Shown: positions 1 through 13,949 of the stretch, piece by piece | How positions within the stretch are numbered: position 1 is the stretch's first letter | How the letters are laid out: every line of letters starts with the position of its first letter | Assembly (NCBI GenBank): GCA_034440635.1 | Contig: JAOTON010001142.1 | Location: 102,501 to 166,500, forward strand | Reading direction: 5' to 3' | DNA length: 64,000 nt | DNA from: Lepas anatifera | Taxonomy: Eukaryota > Arthropoda > Thecostraca > Lepadidae | The notes under the pieces: generated by a model | The model's input: the letters and a program-made list of their open reading frames with translations, nothing else | Told to the model about the DNA's origin: nothing | The model's database searches: none | Position numbers and translations under genes: made by a program

Positions 1-289
1 GGCACGGTGCCGCCCTTAAATCAGAAATTTTAACACTAACTCTATGGCGTTGACTGAAAAGAAATGGTTTGAAAAGCCCATGGTGTTCCCCCTTGAACTT
101 GGCTTAAATCGGAATATGCTTTATGGAAAGTGGGGGGGGGGGAGGTTGTGCGTAGGCCCGCCCTGGCTCCTCTTTTCCGATGCGTATGAAGTTGGTGTGA
201 TCGTGACGGCATGCACGTAACAAGTCACCGTCTCCGCGGTTCAGTGCTGCTCTCTGGCTAACCTCTCCGTGGCCGTGCTCCTCTCACAG

Positions 290-406
290 AGTCTTCAGCC
301 GGCGCTCAGCAGCGGTCGGCCGCCGGTCGCCGTCGACAGGACTCGGCCGCCCCCGCCCCCGCCCCCGCACCCACCGCCGCCGCTGCAAGCGCTCGCGGCG
401 GAAGAG
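290..406 (+). CDS. Candidate upstream TRIP12 exon (Arg/Ser-rich, N-terminal disordered region)
   Basis: A good pyrimidine-rich acceptor (ctcctctcacag) precedes 290 and a gtgtgt donor follows 406. Read with one leading base, the frame is open and very basic (RRS, GRRSPS, PRPRPRTHRRR, KRSRRK). It leaves two bases, exactly the phase that exon 1 at 30553 needs, and the junction would give RRKS followed by [10 protein letters not shown]. Vertebrate TRIP12 has a similar Arg/Ser-rich stretch in this part of its N-terminus. Another frame is open too and encodes a poly-Pro tract, so the coding call is uncertain. If right, the intron to exon 1 is about 30 kb, or contains exons I missed. Confidence 0.33.
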
Positions 407-607
407 GTGTGTACTGACGGTTCACCGGGCACCGCTGGTGTACGCTCAGCTGCCGACTCGCCCTTCTCATTGGATCGCCAAAGTCCTTTCGAAATATTCT
501 CTCATGATCTCTCAGTCTGTTCGGTGTGTTTGTGTTGTTTTTGTCTCCTATGCGTTTAGTGGGCTGATGCAGCGAATGAACAGGGTGATGTCAGTTAGAG
601 GTGGAGC

Positions 608-750
608 TGGTGTGGCTCAGTGGATGTAGCGCCTGCTTCCTGAGCTGTATGCCTTTGTTCAAGTGCCGGGTCGTTTTATAAGTGTGTTCTAGTTCGTCAA
701 AACCCTTCCAACAGGGAGTAATCGGAGACGCCTTTGGATATTTTGACCGT
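608..750 (+). mobile_element. tRNA-derived SINE copy (degenerate)
   Basis: A-box-like TGGCTCAGTGG at 613-623 and a weaker B-box-like GTTCAAGTGCC at 657-667 are followed at 702 by the body motif CCCTTCCAACAGGG and a degraded GGAGACGCC. The same body follows the tRNA-like head at 10999 and occurs alone at 11741. Confidence 0.6.
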
Positions 751-838
751 AGGGCATGGCATGAGCATACAGTATGGTGCTTCGGTGATTCCGTACTGTT
801 AGTGTTGAAGCGACACTAAACGTGCAGGACGTGGAGTT

Positions 839-1066
839 GGTCGGCCTCTGAGGTCGGATATTGTACTGTGATGCAGCGTGTTGACGTGAGACTGCACGGT
901 CGGCGTCTGAGGTCGGATATTGGGCTGTGATGCAGTGTGTTGACGTCAGACGGCACGGTCGGCGCTTGGGTCGGATTTGTATTGTGGTGTTTGAATGATG
1001 CAGTGTGTTGACGTGAGACTGCACGTGCAGGACGCTCGCCGGGAGGTGGTCGGCGTCTGAGGTCGG
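839..1066 (+). repeat. 59-bp tandem repeat, about 3.5 copies
   Basis: The unit begins GGTCGGCGTCTGAGGTCGGA and includes GATGCAGTGTGTTGACGTGA. Copies diverge mainly by short indels. Confidence 0.8.
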
Positions 1067-1153
1067 GTGAAACCAACGCTGCTGCTGCCGAGTCTTCGGG
1101 AGCTCAGCAGTCAGCCTCCAACACGGGGGCCTGCACCAGCACCAGGTACTGTC

Positions 1154-3740
<2,587 letters not shown>

Positions 3741-3744
3741 TACG

Positions 3745-4515
3745 TCAGTCGACGCGCTCCAGTAGTGTCTCTAAGGCTGAGTTAGTTGCTCCAGTGTGTC
3801 TTAGCGGTTGGGTGTGGGGGGGGTTGTGGGGTTTAGGTGGTGTTGGGTGGGGGTGTTGGGTTGCGTTGGTGGTGGGGTTGGTGTGCCGCTGGTAGTGGTT
3901 GTGGTGGTTTTGGGTTGGGGGTGTTGTTGGTGTCGGTGCTGGTGGCGTTGGGTGTGGGGCTGGGGGGGGTGCGCCGGGTTTTAGGGGTGTTGGTGGGGTG
4001 GGGTGGTTGGGTGTGTTTTGGTTGTGGGTGTAGTTGTTGGCGGTGTTCTAGGCTCGAGTTGTTCGCGTGTGTCTAGGCTGGTTGTTGTCCGTAGTGTTTA
4101 TAGGCTGGTTGTTGTCCGGTGTTTGTGTGGCGTGTGTTTTAGGGGTTGTTGCGTGTGTTTTAGGCTGGTTGTTGCCGTGTGTTTTAGGCGGTGTGCCGGT
4201 GTTTTAGGGGTTGTTGGGTGCGGCGGTGTGGGTGTTATAAGGCTCGAGTTAGTTCGCTCCAGTAGTGTCTCTAAGGCTCGAGTTAGTTCGCTCCTGTAGT
4301 GTTTATAAGGCTCGAGTTTGTTCGCTCCAGTAGTGTTTATAAGGCTCGAGTTAGTTCGCGGTGTGGGGGTGTGGGGTGGGGGGGGGGGGGGGGGGGGTGT
4401 GTGGGGGGGTGGGTGTGCGTGGGGGGGGGTGTTTTGGTTTGGTTGGGTAGGGGGTGGGTTGGTTTAAGGCTCGAGTTAGTTCGCTCCAGTAGTGTCTCTA
4501 AGGCTCGAGTTAGCT
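3745..4515 (+). repeat. G/T-rich tract with a scattered 34-bp repeat
   Basis: The unit contains GGCTCGAGTTAGTTCGCTCC followed by AGTAGTGTCTCTAA. Copies occur near 3755, 4233, 4275, 4310 and 4467, separated by strongly G/T-skewed sequence with a run of more than 15 G at 4379-4397. Confidence 0.8.
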
Positions 4516-5799
4516 GGGGTTGGCCCAACTGGGTCGGTATTCCGGTGAAGGGGGGGGACTGGTGTGCGACTTGAGTTCGATGGGTGGAAAACACTGTTGA
4601 TAAGGGGTGTGTGTAAAATCCAGCTGTGAGTTTATAAAAAGTGATGTTTGTCCCATTCTGCGTAATATCGATTTTAAATGGGTCTGTGGAAAAAACAATG
4701 ACGTATTGTCCTGCACCTATTTTCGTAATTTAGAAGTTAGTTTCGATTTATAGGCGAATAGCGAGAGGGCAAATGCTCCTTTTCCAGCGTTGCGAGCCAT
4801 GGCCAACTTACCGACTGGATCTACCATTAACGCGCATTTAAACCAAGAAAAGATATGCTCTTCTCTCTAAGAACTGGTCAGCGGTCCGGTATTTTATCAA
4901 CTCCATCCTTCGTTGATGGAAACGATGTGGTTTCGGCGAAAGAAACTGTTAACTTCTGGAGCGTTGCGAGCAACAAGCAATCGAGGCCTAGAACTGTGAC
5001 ACGAAATCAGCGACCGTGTTACTCTCTGCGGCGGACCCGGCCGACCAGTGCTGCCACCTGTGTAGAGGTGCGGTAACTATGCGGTCGTCTGTCACGGTGA
5101 CAGCAGTCAGTCGTTGACGGCGCTGCGGCGTGGGGGTGGTAAACTTCTCAGCGGGGTGCAGTGGGCGATCCGAACGACGCCTCAGGCACCGCTGGTCTCT
5201 GGGACGTACCGGAGTAGCAGTCCGTCCCTCTCCTGCGGCTCCGGAGCTGGTACCCTGCTTTCTCGGGAGTAACGCACCGCGCGCGGCGGTCAGCAGCGCA
5301 GTTGCTTTGTGTGCCGAGCCGTGAGGCGCAGTACGCTGGCGAGGTCTGCCGCTGTGAGCCAGATCCCGTTGCTGGTCGAGTTTCGAGCCTAACAATAGTG
5401 TTTTTACGCGGTAGCCTGCTTGTGGCGGAGTGAGTTCGGTGCGAGTGTCTCTCAGAACAGTGCACAATCAAGATATGCCCCCCAGCGGTGAGAGCTAGAA
5501 CGTCGTCCGCATGTTCTTCAGCGAGCTCTTTTTAAGAGGTAAGTAATGCCGCTGATATCGCTCGCTCGTGCCTTAGCGTTTGGCCTTCGTGATAAGCGAT
5601 ACTGTGCACTCTTCAAGTTCCGCCAACGCCGGTGCAGTTGAGCAACCGCAATACCGCAATAATAGCCTGGAGCTCAGTAACCTGTACGGTATAAAGAATT
5701 TAAGATCTTGAAAGTACGGCGCCATTCCAAACACTTTGGCTCTGTCCGCAGCGGTGCAGACCGCTCTGTAGCCGCTCGCCCGGACGGCTGGCTCTGTCG

Positions 5800-5950
5800 C
5801 AGTCGCCCGTAGTCGCTGTGGTAGTCGCTCTCAGGCGCTGCAGCAGTCGTCCGTAGTCGCTGTGGTAGTCGCCCGTAAGCGCCGCAGCATTCGCTGTGGT
5901 AGTCGCCCGTAAGCGCCGCAGCAGTCGCTGTGGTAGTCGCCCGGAGGTGC
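5800..5950 (+). repeat. 34-bp GC-rich tandem repeat
   Basis: Units of the form GTCGCTGTGGTAGTCGCCCG plus TAAGCGCCGCAGCA, three to four copies. Confidence 0.75.
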
Positions 5951-7814
5951 CGTAGGGGGTGGGCGCTGTATTCGCCCGTAGCTGCCAGGTCAGCTACCCG
6001 TAGGCGCGGCGGAGGCCGGCGCGGCAGGTGCTGTCGCTGTGCAGCGTGCCACCAAACACGCCGGACCGTACACCAGCTGGACCCTGTCGCCATCTTTCAA
6101 GGCGAACGGTGTTCTGGCAGGGCACGGCGCCTCATGTATTATGCAGGCTGTCTGCCGACTCCTTTGTTGGTTCACTGTTTGGGACGGTTTCCGATGCGGC
6201 CGCTGTAATTTCCGCGAAAGAATGCAGTAAGTTCGTGGAGGCCAGGTGGGGGCTGGGTGTCGAGTGCTAACTGGAACGCCTTGTTCTTGTCATCACCGTG
6301 TCCACGGAAGCTCGGTGCCCTCTTCCCCGAGCAGGCCCGACTGGCTTCGCATTTGGCTCCAGCTCCTGTTGCTGTGAGAAATCTTAGTGGAGTGTGAATT
6401 TTTTTAACCGTGGGGTTACGTCTAGTAGAAATAATGGGCTGCATAATTGGACATGAAGTTAGGCATCAGATTTGGCCAGAACCAGGACATCGCTCCATTC
6501 AACTCCTTCGTTGGGTCGGGAAATGCTGATTTGTTTACACTGCTGAATGCGATGAGTTAGTTAGAACTAAGCTCAAGCTTACCGGTTTGCATACCCCCCT
6601 CCTCCTCCCGCAAAGAAACCACTGTTCATGAATAGATGGAAGCATCGACAACCGACTGCCTAGAAATCGGTATTTTTTCGGCTTTCGGTGGTTCACAGAG
6701 TTTTGAAGGACCAAGATTGATTTAACCTCATTGGCCATACTCCTGACGAGTGTGCAACCAGAATATCCTTCAGGCAACCACAAACACATATGCAGGCCCT
6801 TTGCAGGCTTTCGCCTTCATCCATCAGTGCCCGCGCCAGGAGTCCAGAAACACGCCGCAACGTTCACTGGCTGCCCGTGCGGTATTCACTGACGCGCTAG
6901 GTTTTTACTCGGCTGCTGCGTGCCGTTAGCTCCATGGTCCTTTGAGCTCATTGTTGGCCCATGCTGCCTGGAGCGTGACAGGGTTTGTGAGCGGTGAGCA
7001 GTCACCAGAACGACAGAACCAGGCCGACGTCGGCACCTCCCCGGCTGAGAGCCCTTTCATCGGCATACCGTGCCGTGGCGGTGGCCATGCGCTAGATATA
7101 ATATGCCGTCACCGTCAACTTGGCGCCCATCATGTCTCTGGGTCGTTTCTCTAGCTTGTCTGTAGCGCTAGACTTTTCTGTCGTACACATTGTAATAATT
7201 TATGAAAGCAGGTATGCGTATAGCTCGTCCAATGAAGGTTGGATTTGTCAGCATTGAGGGGTTGTGGCAATGCCGCTCTAGCAAAGTCCACCGTCGATCC
7301 ACTACGACGCATGCAATCGAGCAACACGGTTCTGGCGCTGGTTGCATCTGCCCGTCATGGATACCACGGGATCTGTGGCCGGTAGGTTCCCTACAAGGTA
7401 CACACCTGCCTGCCTCAGCAAAAACTCGACAGGCCAGCCACTTTTGTGGCTTTTTTAACCCTATTATATATATACGTCACTTCTTTACCTACATTCGGTA
7501 CCTGCATTTTGAGAATGTGTTCCTCAAAAAGATTCCTAGACTCGGGAGGGAGAGTGACGACTTTGAATTGGTCTTTCCGCCAGAAAACAGGTCCTCTTTG
7601 GCCATGTCTTTCCCACCCAGCTTGTGAAGTGCCGGTGGGGTTTTGTGCCGCTGTGGATGAGAAGCTGTAAACCGTGGGGAGCTCTGGGTAGCACTGCTGG
7701 CGGCGCGGCGGTCCGTGGTGCCGACGTCCGCTGTCGTGTCTTCGACTGCCACCGCCGTCGGCAACGGCGCGAGCTGCCGCCGCCCGCACCTGCCGGCAGG
7801 CAGCTGGGGCGTCA

Positions 7815-8744
7815 CCCCGCACCCCGCAAACCTGCCAGTGCTGCCTGAGACACCCGCGCCCCGGCCAGTGCTGCCTGAGACACCCCGCACCCCGGCCAGT
7901 GCTGCCTGAGACACCCCGCACCCCGACCAGTGCTGCCTGAGACACCCCGCGCCCCGGCCAGTGCGCCTGAGACACCCCGCACCCCGGCCAGTGCTGCCTG
8001 AGACACCCCGCACCCCGGCCAGTGCTGCCTGAGACACCCCGCACCCCGGCCAGTGCTGCCTGAGACACCCCGCACCCCGACCATGCCTGGACACCCCGCA
8101 CCCCGACCAGTGCTGCCTGAGACACCCCGCACCTGCCGGCCAGTGCTGCTGGGAGACACCCCGCACCCCGCAAACCTGCCAGTGCTGCCTGAGACACCCC
8201 GCACCCCGACCAGTGCTGCCTGAGACACCCGACGGCCAGTGCTGCCTGAGACACCCCGCACCCCGACCAGTGCTGCCTGAGACACCCCGCACCCCGGCCA
8301 GTGCTGCCTGAGACACCCCGCACCCCGACCAGTGCTGCCTGAGACACCCCGCACCCCGACCAGTGCTGCCTGAGACACCCCGCACCCCGACCAGTGCTGC
8401 CTGAGACACCCCGCACCCCGACCAGTGCTGCCTGAGACACCCCGCACCCCGGCCAGTGCTGCCTGAGACACCCCGCACCCCGACCAGTGCTGCCTGAGAC
8501 ACCCCGCACCCCGACCAGTGCTGCCTGAGACACCCCGCACCCCGACCAGTGCTGCCTGAGACACCCCGCACCCCGACCAGTGCTGCCTGAGACACCCCGC
8601 ACCCCGGCCAGTGCTGCCTGAGACACCCCGCACCCCGGCCAGTGCTGCCTGAGACACCCCGCACCCTGGCCAGTGCTGCCTGAGACACCCCGCACCCCGG
8701 CCAGTGCTGCCTGAGACACCCCGCACCCCGACCAGTGCTGCCTT
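7815..8744. repeat. 31-bp minisatellite, about 29 copies
   Basis: Unit GACACCCCGCACCCCGACCA followed by GTGCTGCCTGA, with copies differing mostly at C/G in CCCCG(A/G)CC. A few copies are shortened. Because 31 is not a multiple of three and the unit lacks stops on the minus strand, all three minus-strand frames stay open for over 900 bp. These long frames are not evidence of a gene. Confidence 0.96.
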
Positions 8745-9766
8745 TGTCATTTAGCTAGTTAGCTTACGAGTCAGGCGGTACAGGTTGCGCACAACGCCCG
8801 AATCTGACACTGTTGATTGCTGGATTATTTGGGCTGGAGGGTGTGCCGGTTTACAGGGCGCTGGGCACGCAGATCCGAGCGATCACATGGCGTCCGCGGT
8901 CTGACTCCGTGACCTTAGGCGTCAGATCTACGCGACAGTGACGGAATCGCCGGCTTATCGGAGCTGATGCTGGTTGGACAGAGGACATTTACACACGGAC
9001 ATAAATGTTTCTCGATGAAATGTAAGCTCTTTTGACGGGTGTCAGTCGATTAAGTATATTATGATGCATGTTTATATAGGGCGCCTAAAAACGGACCAGC
9101 TGCAGCTGCTGTGCGATTTATCCGTAGATAATTCATTAGTTATCATTATGTGTACGGTGTGCTACATGTCACATCTGTGAACACACCTGGGTCTTAATGA
9201 GAGCGAAGAATATACACCGAAGAACGTCACCACAATACCGATTTGTTGGCCAAAATTCAGGCCACTGTCGACCAGATTCGAACGCAGGAAACCCTTCGTG
9301 AAACCAAATTCAGGGATGGTTGGAAATTCTTGAGAACTATGCAATCGTGGAGAACCTCCATCCAGGTCATGAATACCGTCCCAGTGACTCAGGATGCCCG
9401 GAGAAGTGTATAGACGAGATTGAATATATATGAAGAATACCAACGCTGCCGAATCCGAGAAGCTTGGTGCACTAACGGAATCGGCGTCTTGTCGCGACCC
9501 GTGAGAACTCCTTATATTTTGTAGATATCCACTAGAAAAAAACGTAAACTATCTAGGTAATGACGTAAAACATATATACTTAATCTCACACGCCTACACT
9601 GGTGTCGTTTTGTCCGTATATTTCTTTCTTTGCGGCTCCCTGAACAACTAAGTGTGCAAAGTAATCCGGGACCGCTTATAGCCGGTGATAAACCAGGTTA
9701 TAACCGATTATAACCGATTATAAACCAGGCACACCACCGTGTTTTCAGCGGAGTCGTCTCGGTAGG

Positions 9767-10225
9767 TTAAAGGGAATGTGGCACCTTTATAACGTGATTT
9801 TAACTGAGATAGCCAAGTTGTAAAGCAAGACGGAAAACCCGGTACTTAATATATAATTTGTCTTGAAACTCGAGATTTCCGTAGAAAAAAAGCTAAAACC
9901 TACCTGCAGTGTACCCCTCCTGTGCCCCTAGCAGCAGGCCACAGTTGTCATGGCTGTTGGTGTGACGACATATACTGACGTCACGATGAGCATCAGTCAA
10001 TCGAAGCCCTTGAAGCGTTTCAAGTATGGTAGTTTTTGCCAGATCATGATATCATCCACAGGCAGATATTTATTTATTTTTCTAGAGGAGTATTTTACAA
10101 ATCAAAATATTGAGCTTATTGAACATTTTTCAGGGAAATCATGAGTGGTTTCATTATTTTCGGCTAAAAGTACGCCTAATTACAATAAATTCCAGGATTC
10201 GACCAAGGTGCCACATTCCCTTTAA
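9767..10225. mobile_element. TTAA-flanked MITE, family B, copy a
   Basis: 459 bp bounded by a perfect 21-bp inverted repeat that includes TTAA on both outer edges. The inner part begins AGGGAATGTGGCACCTT. Two more copies of the family occur at 22213 and 28152. TTAA target duplication is the hallmark of the piggyBac superfamily; that assignment is inference. It has no coding capacity. Confidence 0.82.
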
Positions 10226-10998
10226 CACCACCCTGCAGTTGAATCCGAACACACTAGACTCTACAGTTTTCGGCAATATTTTAAAAAAATTTCTCCCCAC
10301 GGTCATAATGGCTTCTGCGTCTAGTGTGTATTGCCCGTAGCTTTCGAAAGCTTTTGGTTGCAAACCTGATATCTCGGAAAGTATTTGCTGAAAAGGTCTT
10401 CCGCAACTTCCGTGACAATCTTATTGTTTCTATATAATTTCTGAAGTGTCAGGCTACTGAGTATTGGTGGGTACGCACTGGTATCCTGGGGGCGATTTAC
10501 ACGTGGAACGGATCACTGCCAGGCGAAACATATCTGACTAGTAGTGAGACCAAAACTAATAAGCCTAGTGTGTATACATTCAATGTCAGAGGAGTCTGGG
10601 TGAACGTAAGGCTGGACCAGTCCCGTGATGACGTTGCATTGTAATATCCCTGTCGTTTCTCGAAATGCCAAAACGTCATCGTGCTCGGGCTGAAGCCTTC
10701 CGTATGTCGACATGTGTGGTGCCCGGCGGGACTCAGGGTGGGAGTGTGAATTTATACCTCATTGGGGGTGCCCAGGTACCCCCAAGGCATTGTTTAAGCA
10801 ATGTGAAGATCTTCTTTAAAGTTTTGTGTTGTTCATTTCCAGGACTTTAAATTGGTTTGATGAAGTTCAGCAGACCTGTGGGAAGGCCAAAACGCCATTA
10901 GGTGGTACTATCTTCTGTAAATATGGTGGTTCTTGACATCATTTCAAATCTTGGCACCCCCGATAATTTCCAAAAATCCACACCCTAGATTCAGGAAT

Positions 10999-11166
10999 CT
11001 GGTAGCACAGTGGTAGCAGGATGGCCTTCCGTGCCGCTGGCTCGAGTTCAAATCCCGGGCGGGGAATACCGAATAAAGACTCCCTGATCGCCAACATACC
11101 TTCCAATAGGGCGAGAGTTGGCGACGCCATATGATCTCAGCAGTTGGTGCGTCGTAAAAGCCCCAG
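10999..11166 (+). mobile_element. tRNA-derived SINE, full head and body
   Basis: A-box TAGCACAGTGG at 11003-11013 and a perfect B-box GTTCAAATC at 11046-11054 lie at tRNA-like spacing. The body has CCTTCCAATAGGG, GAGTTGGCGACGCCATATGA and CAGTTGGTGCGTCGTAAAAG. It is not a functional tRNA: no paired acceptor stem is seen. Confidence 0.8.
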
Positions 11167-11706
11167 AGCTTCTTCCTTGTGTATAGTTGAGCGTGTTGAC
11201 CTGGCAGGCGCACCGCCGGAACTGGTTCGCCCGCTGGGCTGCGGCGCCTCCCCTCCCCACCCCCACCCTCGCTCCACTGCAACTGTTTACATGGGAACCG
11301 CACTGCCGAGTGCATTGCCCTCTTGGCCTTTCAGTGTCCGGCGCGCCGTGCGCAGCGGACTCGGAACAGAAAGAGCGATGCATTCATCCATGGTTTTGAA
11401 GTCACAGTTAGCGAGAATTTCAGCTCATTTTTCGTTTTGCTCTTCATTGGAAGACGTGCATTTCTTTCCTCCGGGTGGGAATGCCATCGATTGCTGGGCG
11501 GCAGTATTTCCGTGTTGTTGAGGCCAGTTGTTCGTTGCACTGCATGATGCGGTGGTCCGGCGGTGCTCTGACTCCTGCCGAGGCCGTCGACGTTGCTGTC
11601 GCCGACTGCCTTTGTGGTGGAGGTGCGGCAGTCGGCCCCCGGCGGGGGGTGAGAGGGTCCACGGCCTTCGCCCCGTCACGGCCGTTCCACCGGCTCAGCT
11701 GGACTC

Positions 11707-11823
11707 TTCCCTGAACAAGGAGCAAGCTGGCTCCCGAGAAACCCTTCCAACAGGGAAAGAGTTGGCGACGCCATATGACCCTGGCAGTTGGTGCCTGATA
11801 AGCCCCAAAAATTATTATTATTA
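11707..11823 (+). mobile_element. 5'-truncated SINE with (ATT)n tail and perfect target duplication
   Basis: Contains CCCTTCCAACAGGG, AGAGTTGGCGACGCCATATG and CAGTTGGTGCCTGATAAGCC and ends in ATTATTATTATTAT. It is flanked by a 12-bp direct repeat TCAGCTGGACTC at 11695-11706 and 11824-11835, the expected mark of LINE-driven retroposition. Confidence 0.88.
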
Positions 11824-12913
11824 TCAGCTGGACTCCTGCCGCCATTCCTAATCATGTGTGAGATGCCAGTTGTCAGTTTGTCAGGATGTTTGGGAAGGGA
11901 GAGAACTGGTCACCTGTGGATGAGTAAGTTCGCTTCCCGAGGTATAGACTCGTCATCCTTGACAGGCCGTCGTCAGCGTCTCACACAGTGGTGTCGGCTG
12001 TGCCCGGTGACGCGGGCAGTCTGGCGCGGGCCGGTAACGCCACGCCCTGCTGGCTGGCTGGTGGCTGGGTCTGTTTGTTGTGGTGTAGCGGCATTGCAGC
12101 CGGAGGCCGCCCTGCAACGTGCCGGGGCCGTCCCGCAGAGTGGTCGTCCTCGAACCCCCGCCAATGCTCTTTTTGCCCGGATGAAAAAGTGTTGTCTCAG
12201 TGTTCAAGGTCTTGAAAGGTGCCAGTTTAGTTAGGAATCGTGCCTGGGAGAGTGATGTAAATGCTGTATCTTGGTGATTAGGAGGCATCCATTTGGATAT
12301 TTGAGCCGCTGAAGCTTTTCTGGATCGTCGAATCCTTCTAGCTTTGTTTGGGGATTTTTCACATGTAGTATTATCAAAATGTTGGCATCAGAGGCTTTCG
12401 TATGCAGTCTTCATCAGACTTTTTCGTATTGTCTTTGTGTTTAAAATTAACTGCGGGATTATTTGGAAGTGGATTTGTTCTGAATACAGACACTTGGTGT
12501 GTGTGTCAACGCTGTGAAGTACTTGACAAAGTTCTGAAAGTGAGTTTTAATCGAAAGGGCTGGGCTACAAGCATTTTCATTAGTGAAGCTGTAAGATGCC
12601 TCAAGTTGTCGGATTAATTCAAATTAGTGGCCTACCATTTTTCAAACAACGAGATCATGTCCTATCATGCACCCTACCGCACTCAGAATGTGGGGATTTA
12701 GCTCTTATTAAACGCCAGGGATTTCGTACCATCGGATCGGTTATCTTCCTTCCAGCTTCCAGCAGTGGATGGTATTCGCCGCGGTAGATCTAAAGTCGGC
12801 GAGAGGAGTCAGCCCTCCGAATACGCGGCTGCAAACGGCTGCCATATATGGTGAGACCATCGGTGCGATCCGAGAGCGGTGAGAGCTGTCGGTCCGCACG
12901 TGCGTCCTCCCTC

Positions 12914-12915
<2 letters not shown>

Positions 12916-13005
<90 letters not shown>

Positions 13006-13063
13006 CTCTCTCTCTCTCGCTCTCTCTCGCTCTCTTGCTCTCTTGCTCTCTCTCTCTCTCTCT
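12916..13063 (+). repeat. (TC)n microsatellite with CTCG and CTTG interruptions
   Basis: TC dinucleotides with interruptions toward the right end. The flanking 13180-13355 holds GC-rich repeats of about 45 bp containing CAACTCCGCCACT and CACCGGTACACAC. Confidence 0.95.
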
Positions 13064-13189
13064 GCGGCTCGCCAGGTGACCGGGGCCGCCGCCGCGCTAG
13101 TCTCCGGCCACCTGTGCAGCCGCCGACTTGCACCGTGCAGCCGGCTGCTGCGATCGATGGCATCGCCAGCGCCGCCGGCGGCCGCCGCA

Positions 13190-13355
13190 CCCAACTCCGC
13201 CACTTCACTCACCGGTACACACACAGGCCGCCGCACCAACTCCGCCACTCACCACCGGTCACACGGCGGCCGCCGCACCCAACTCCGCCACTTCACTCAC
13301 CGGTACACACACGCCGCACCCAACTCCGCCACTCCACTCACCGGTACACACGTGG
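13190..13355 (+). repeat. About 45-bp tandem repeat
   Basis: Four irregular copies of CAACTCCGCCACTTCACTCA followed by CCGGTACACACAC. Confidence 0.75.
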
Positions 13356-13852
13356 CGGCTGACAGGCACTGACCCAGGGGGCCGCCTCCTCCGCTGGTCC
13401 ACGGAGGTGTCTCCCTGGTGTGGCCGGGTGCCCTGAACGCCCTGAAAAGACGAGAACTGTGTGGTAAAGCGGCTTAGAATTGACTTTAGAAGGGGATTCT
13501 GGCAGAGGCGGCTGTTTTGCGGCCTCCTCCATTGTTGGCCGCCGCTCCATTGGCAGCCGCAGACATCCGTTCGACTATTTGGCCACCCCTTATCAGGCCG
13601 CGGTGCTCGTGTCGCCAAATTCACTCCGCTACCCTCATCTTTCCCAATTCTCATCGCCTCCCTCCATATTTTTCATTACTTTAACATATTTATTCATCAT
13701 TACTTCATCATTATTTCATCATTATTTCATCGTATTACTTAATCATATTTTTCATTACTTTGTCCATGACGACGGCGCTTGCAAAGACGCCGTACGTGAG
13801 GAGATATTCGCAAAAAATAGAAACACGAACACTTCCCGGTAAGACTTGAAGG

Positions 13853-13942
13853 CTCCAGTCTCTTACTGCGTGACTCCAGTCAGTACTCTACGGCTCCAGT
13901 CAGTATACGGCTCCAGTCAGTAGTTCACGGCTCCGGCCAGTA
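13853..13942 (+). repeat. Short tandem repeat of GGCTCCAGTCAGTA
   Basis: Four to five copies of a 20-24 bp unit with core CGGCTCCAGTCAGTA. Confidence 0.7.
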
Positions 13943-13949
13943 CTGCGCG

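Noticed and set aside
7415..8750. Three overlapping minus-strand frames of 312-434 codons
   Set aside because: They come from the 31-bp minisatellite lacking stop codons, with no start context or family motif.
10999..11060. Functional tRNA gene
   Set aside because: A- and B-boxes are present, but no proper acceptor or anticodon stems, and the sequence continues into a repeated SINE body.
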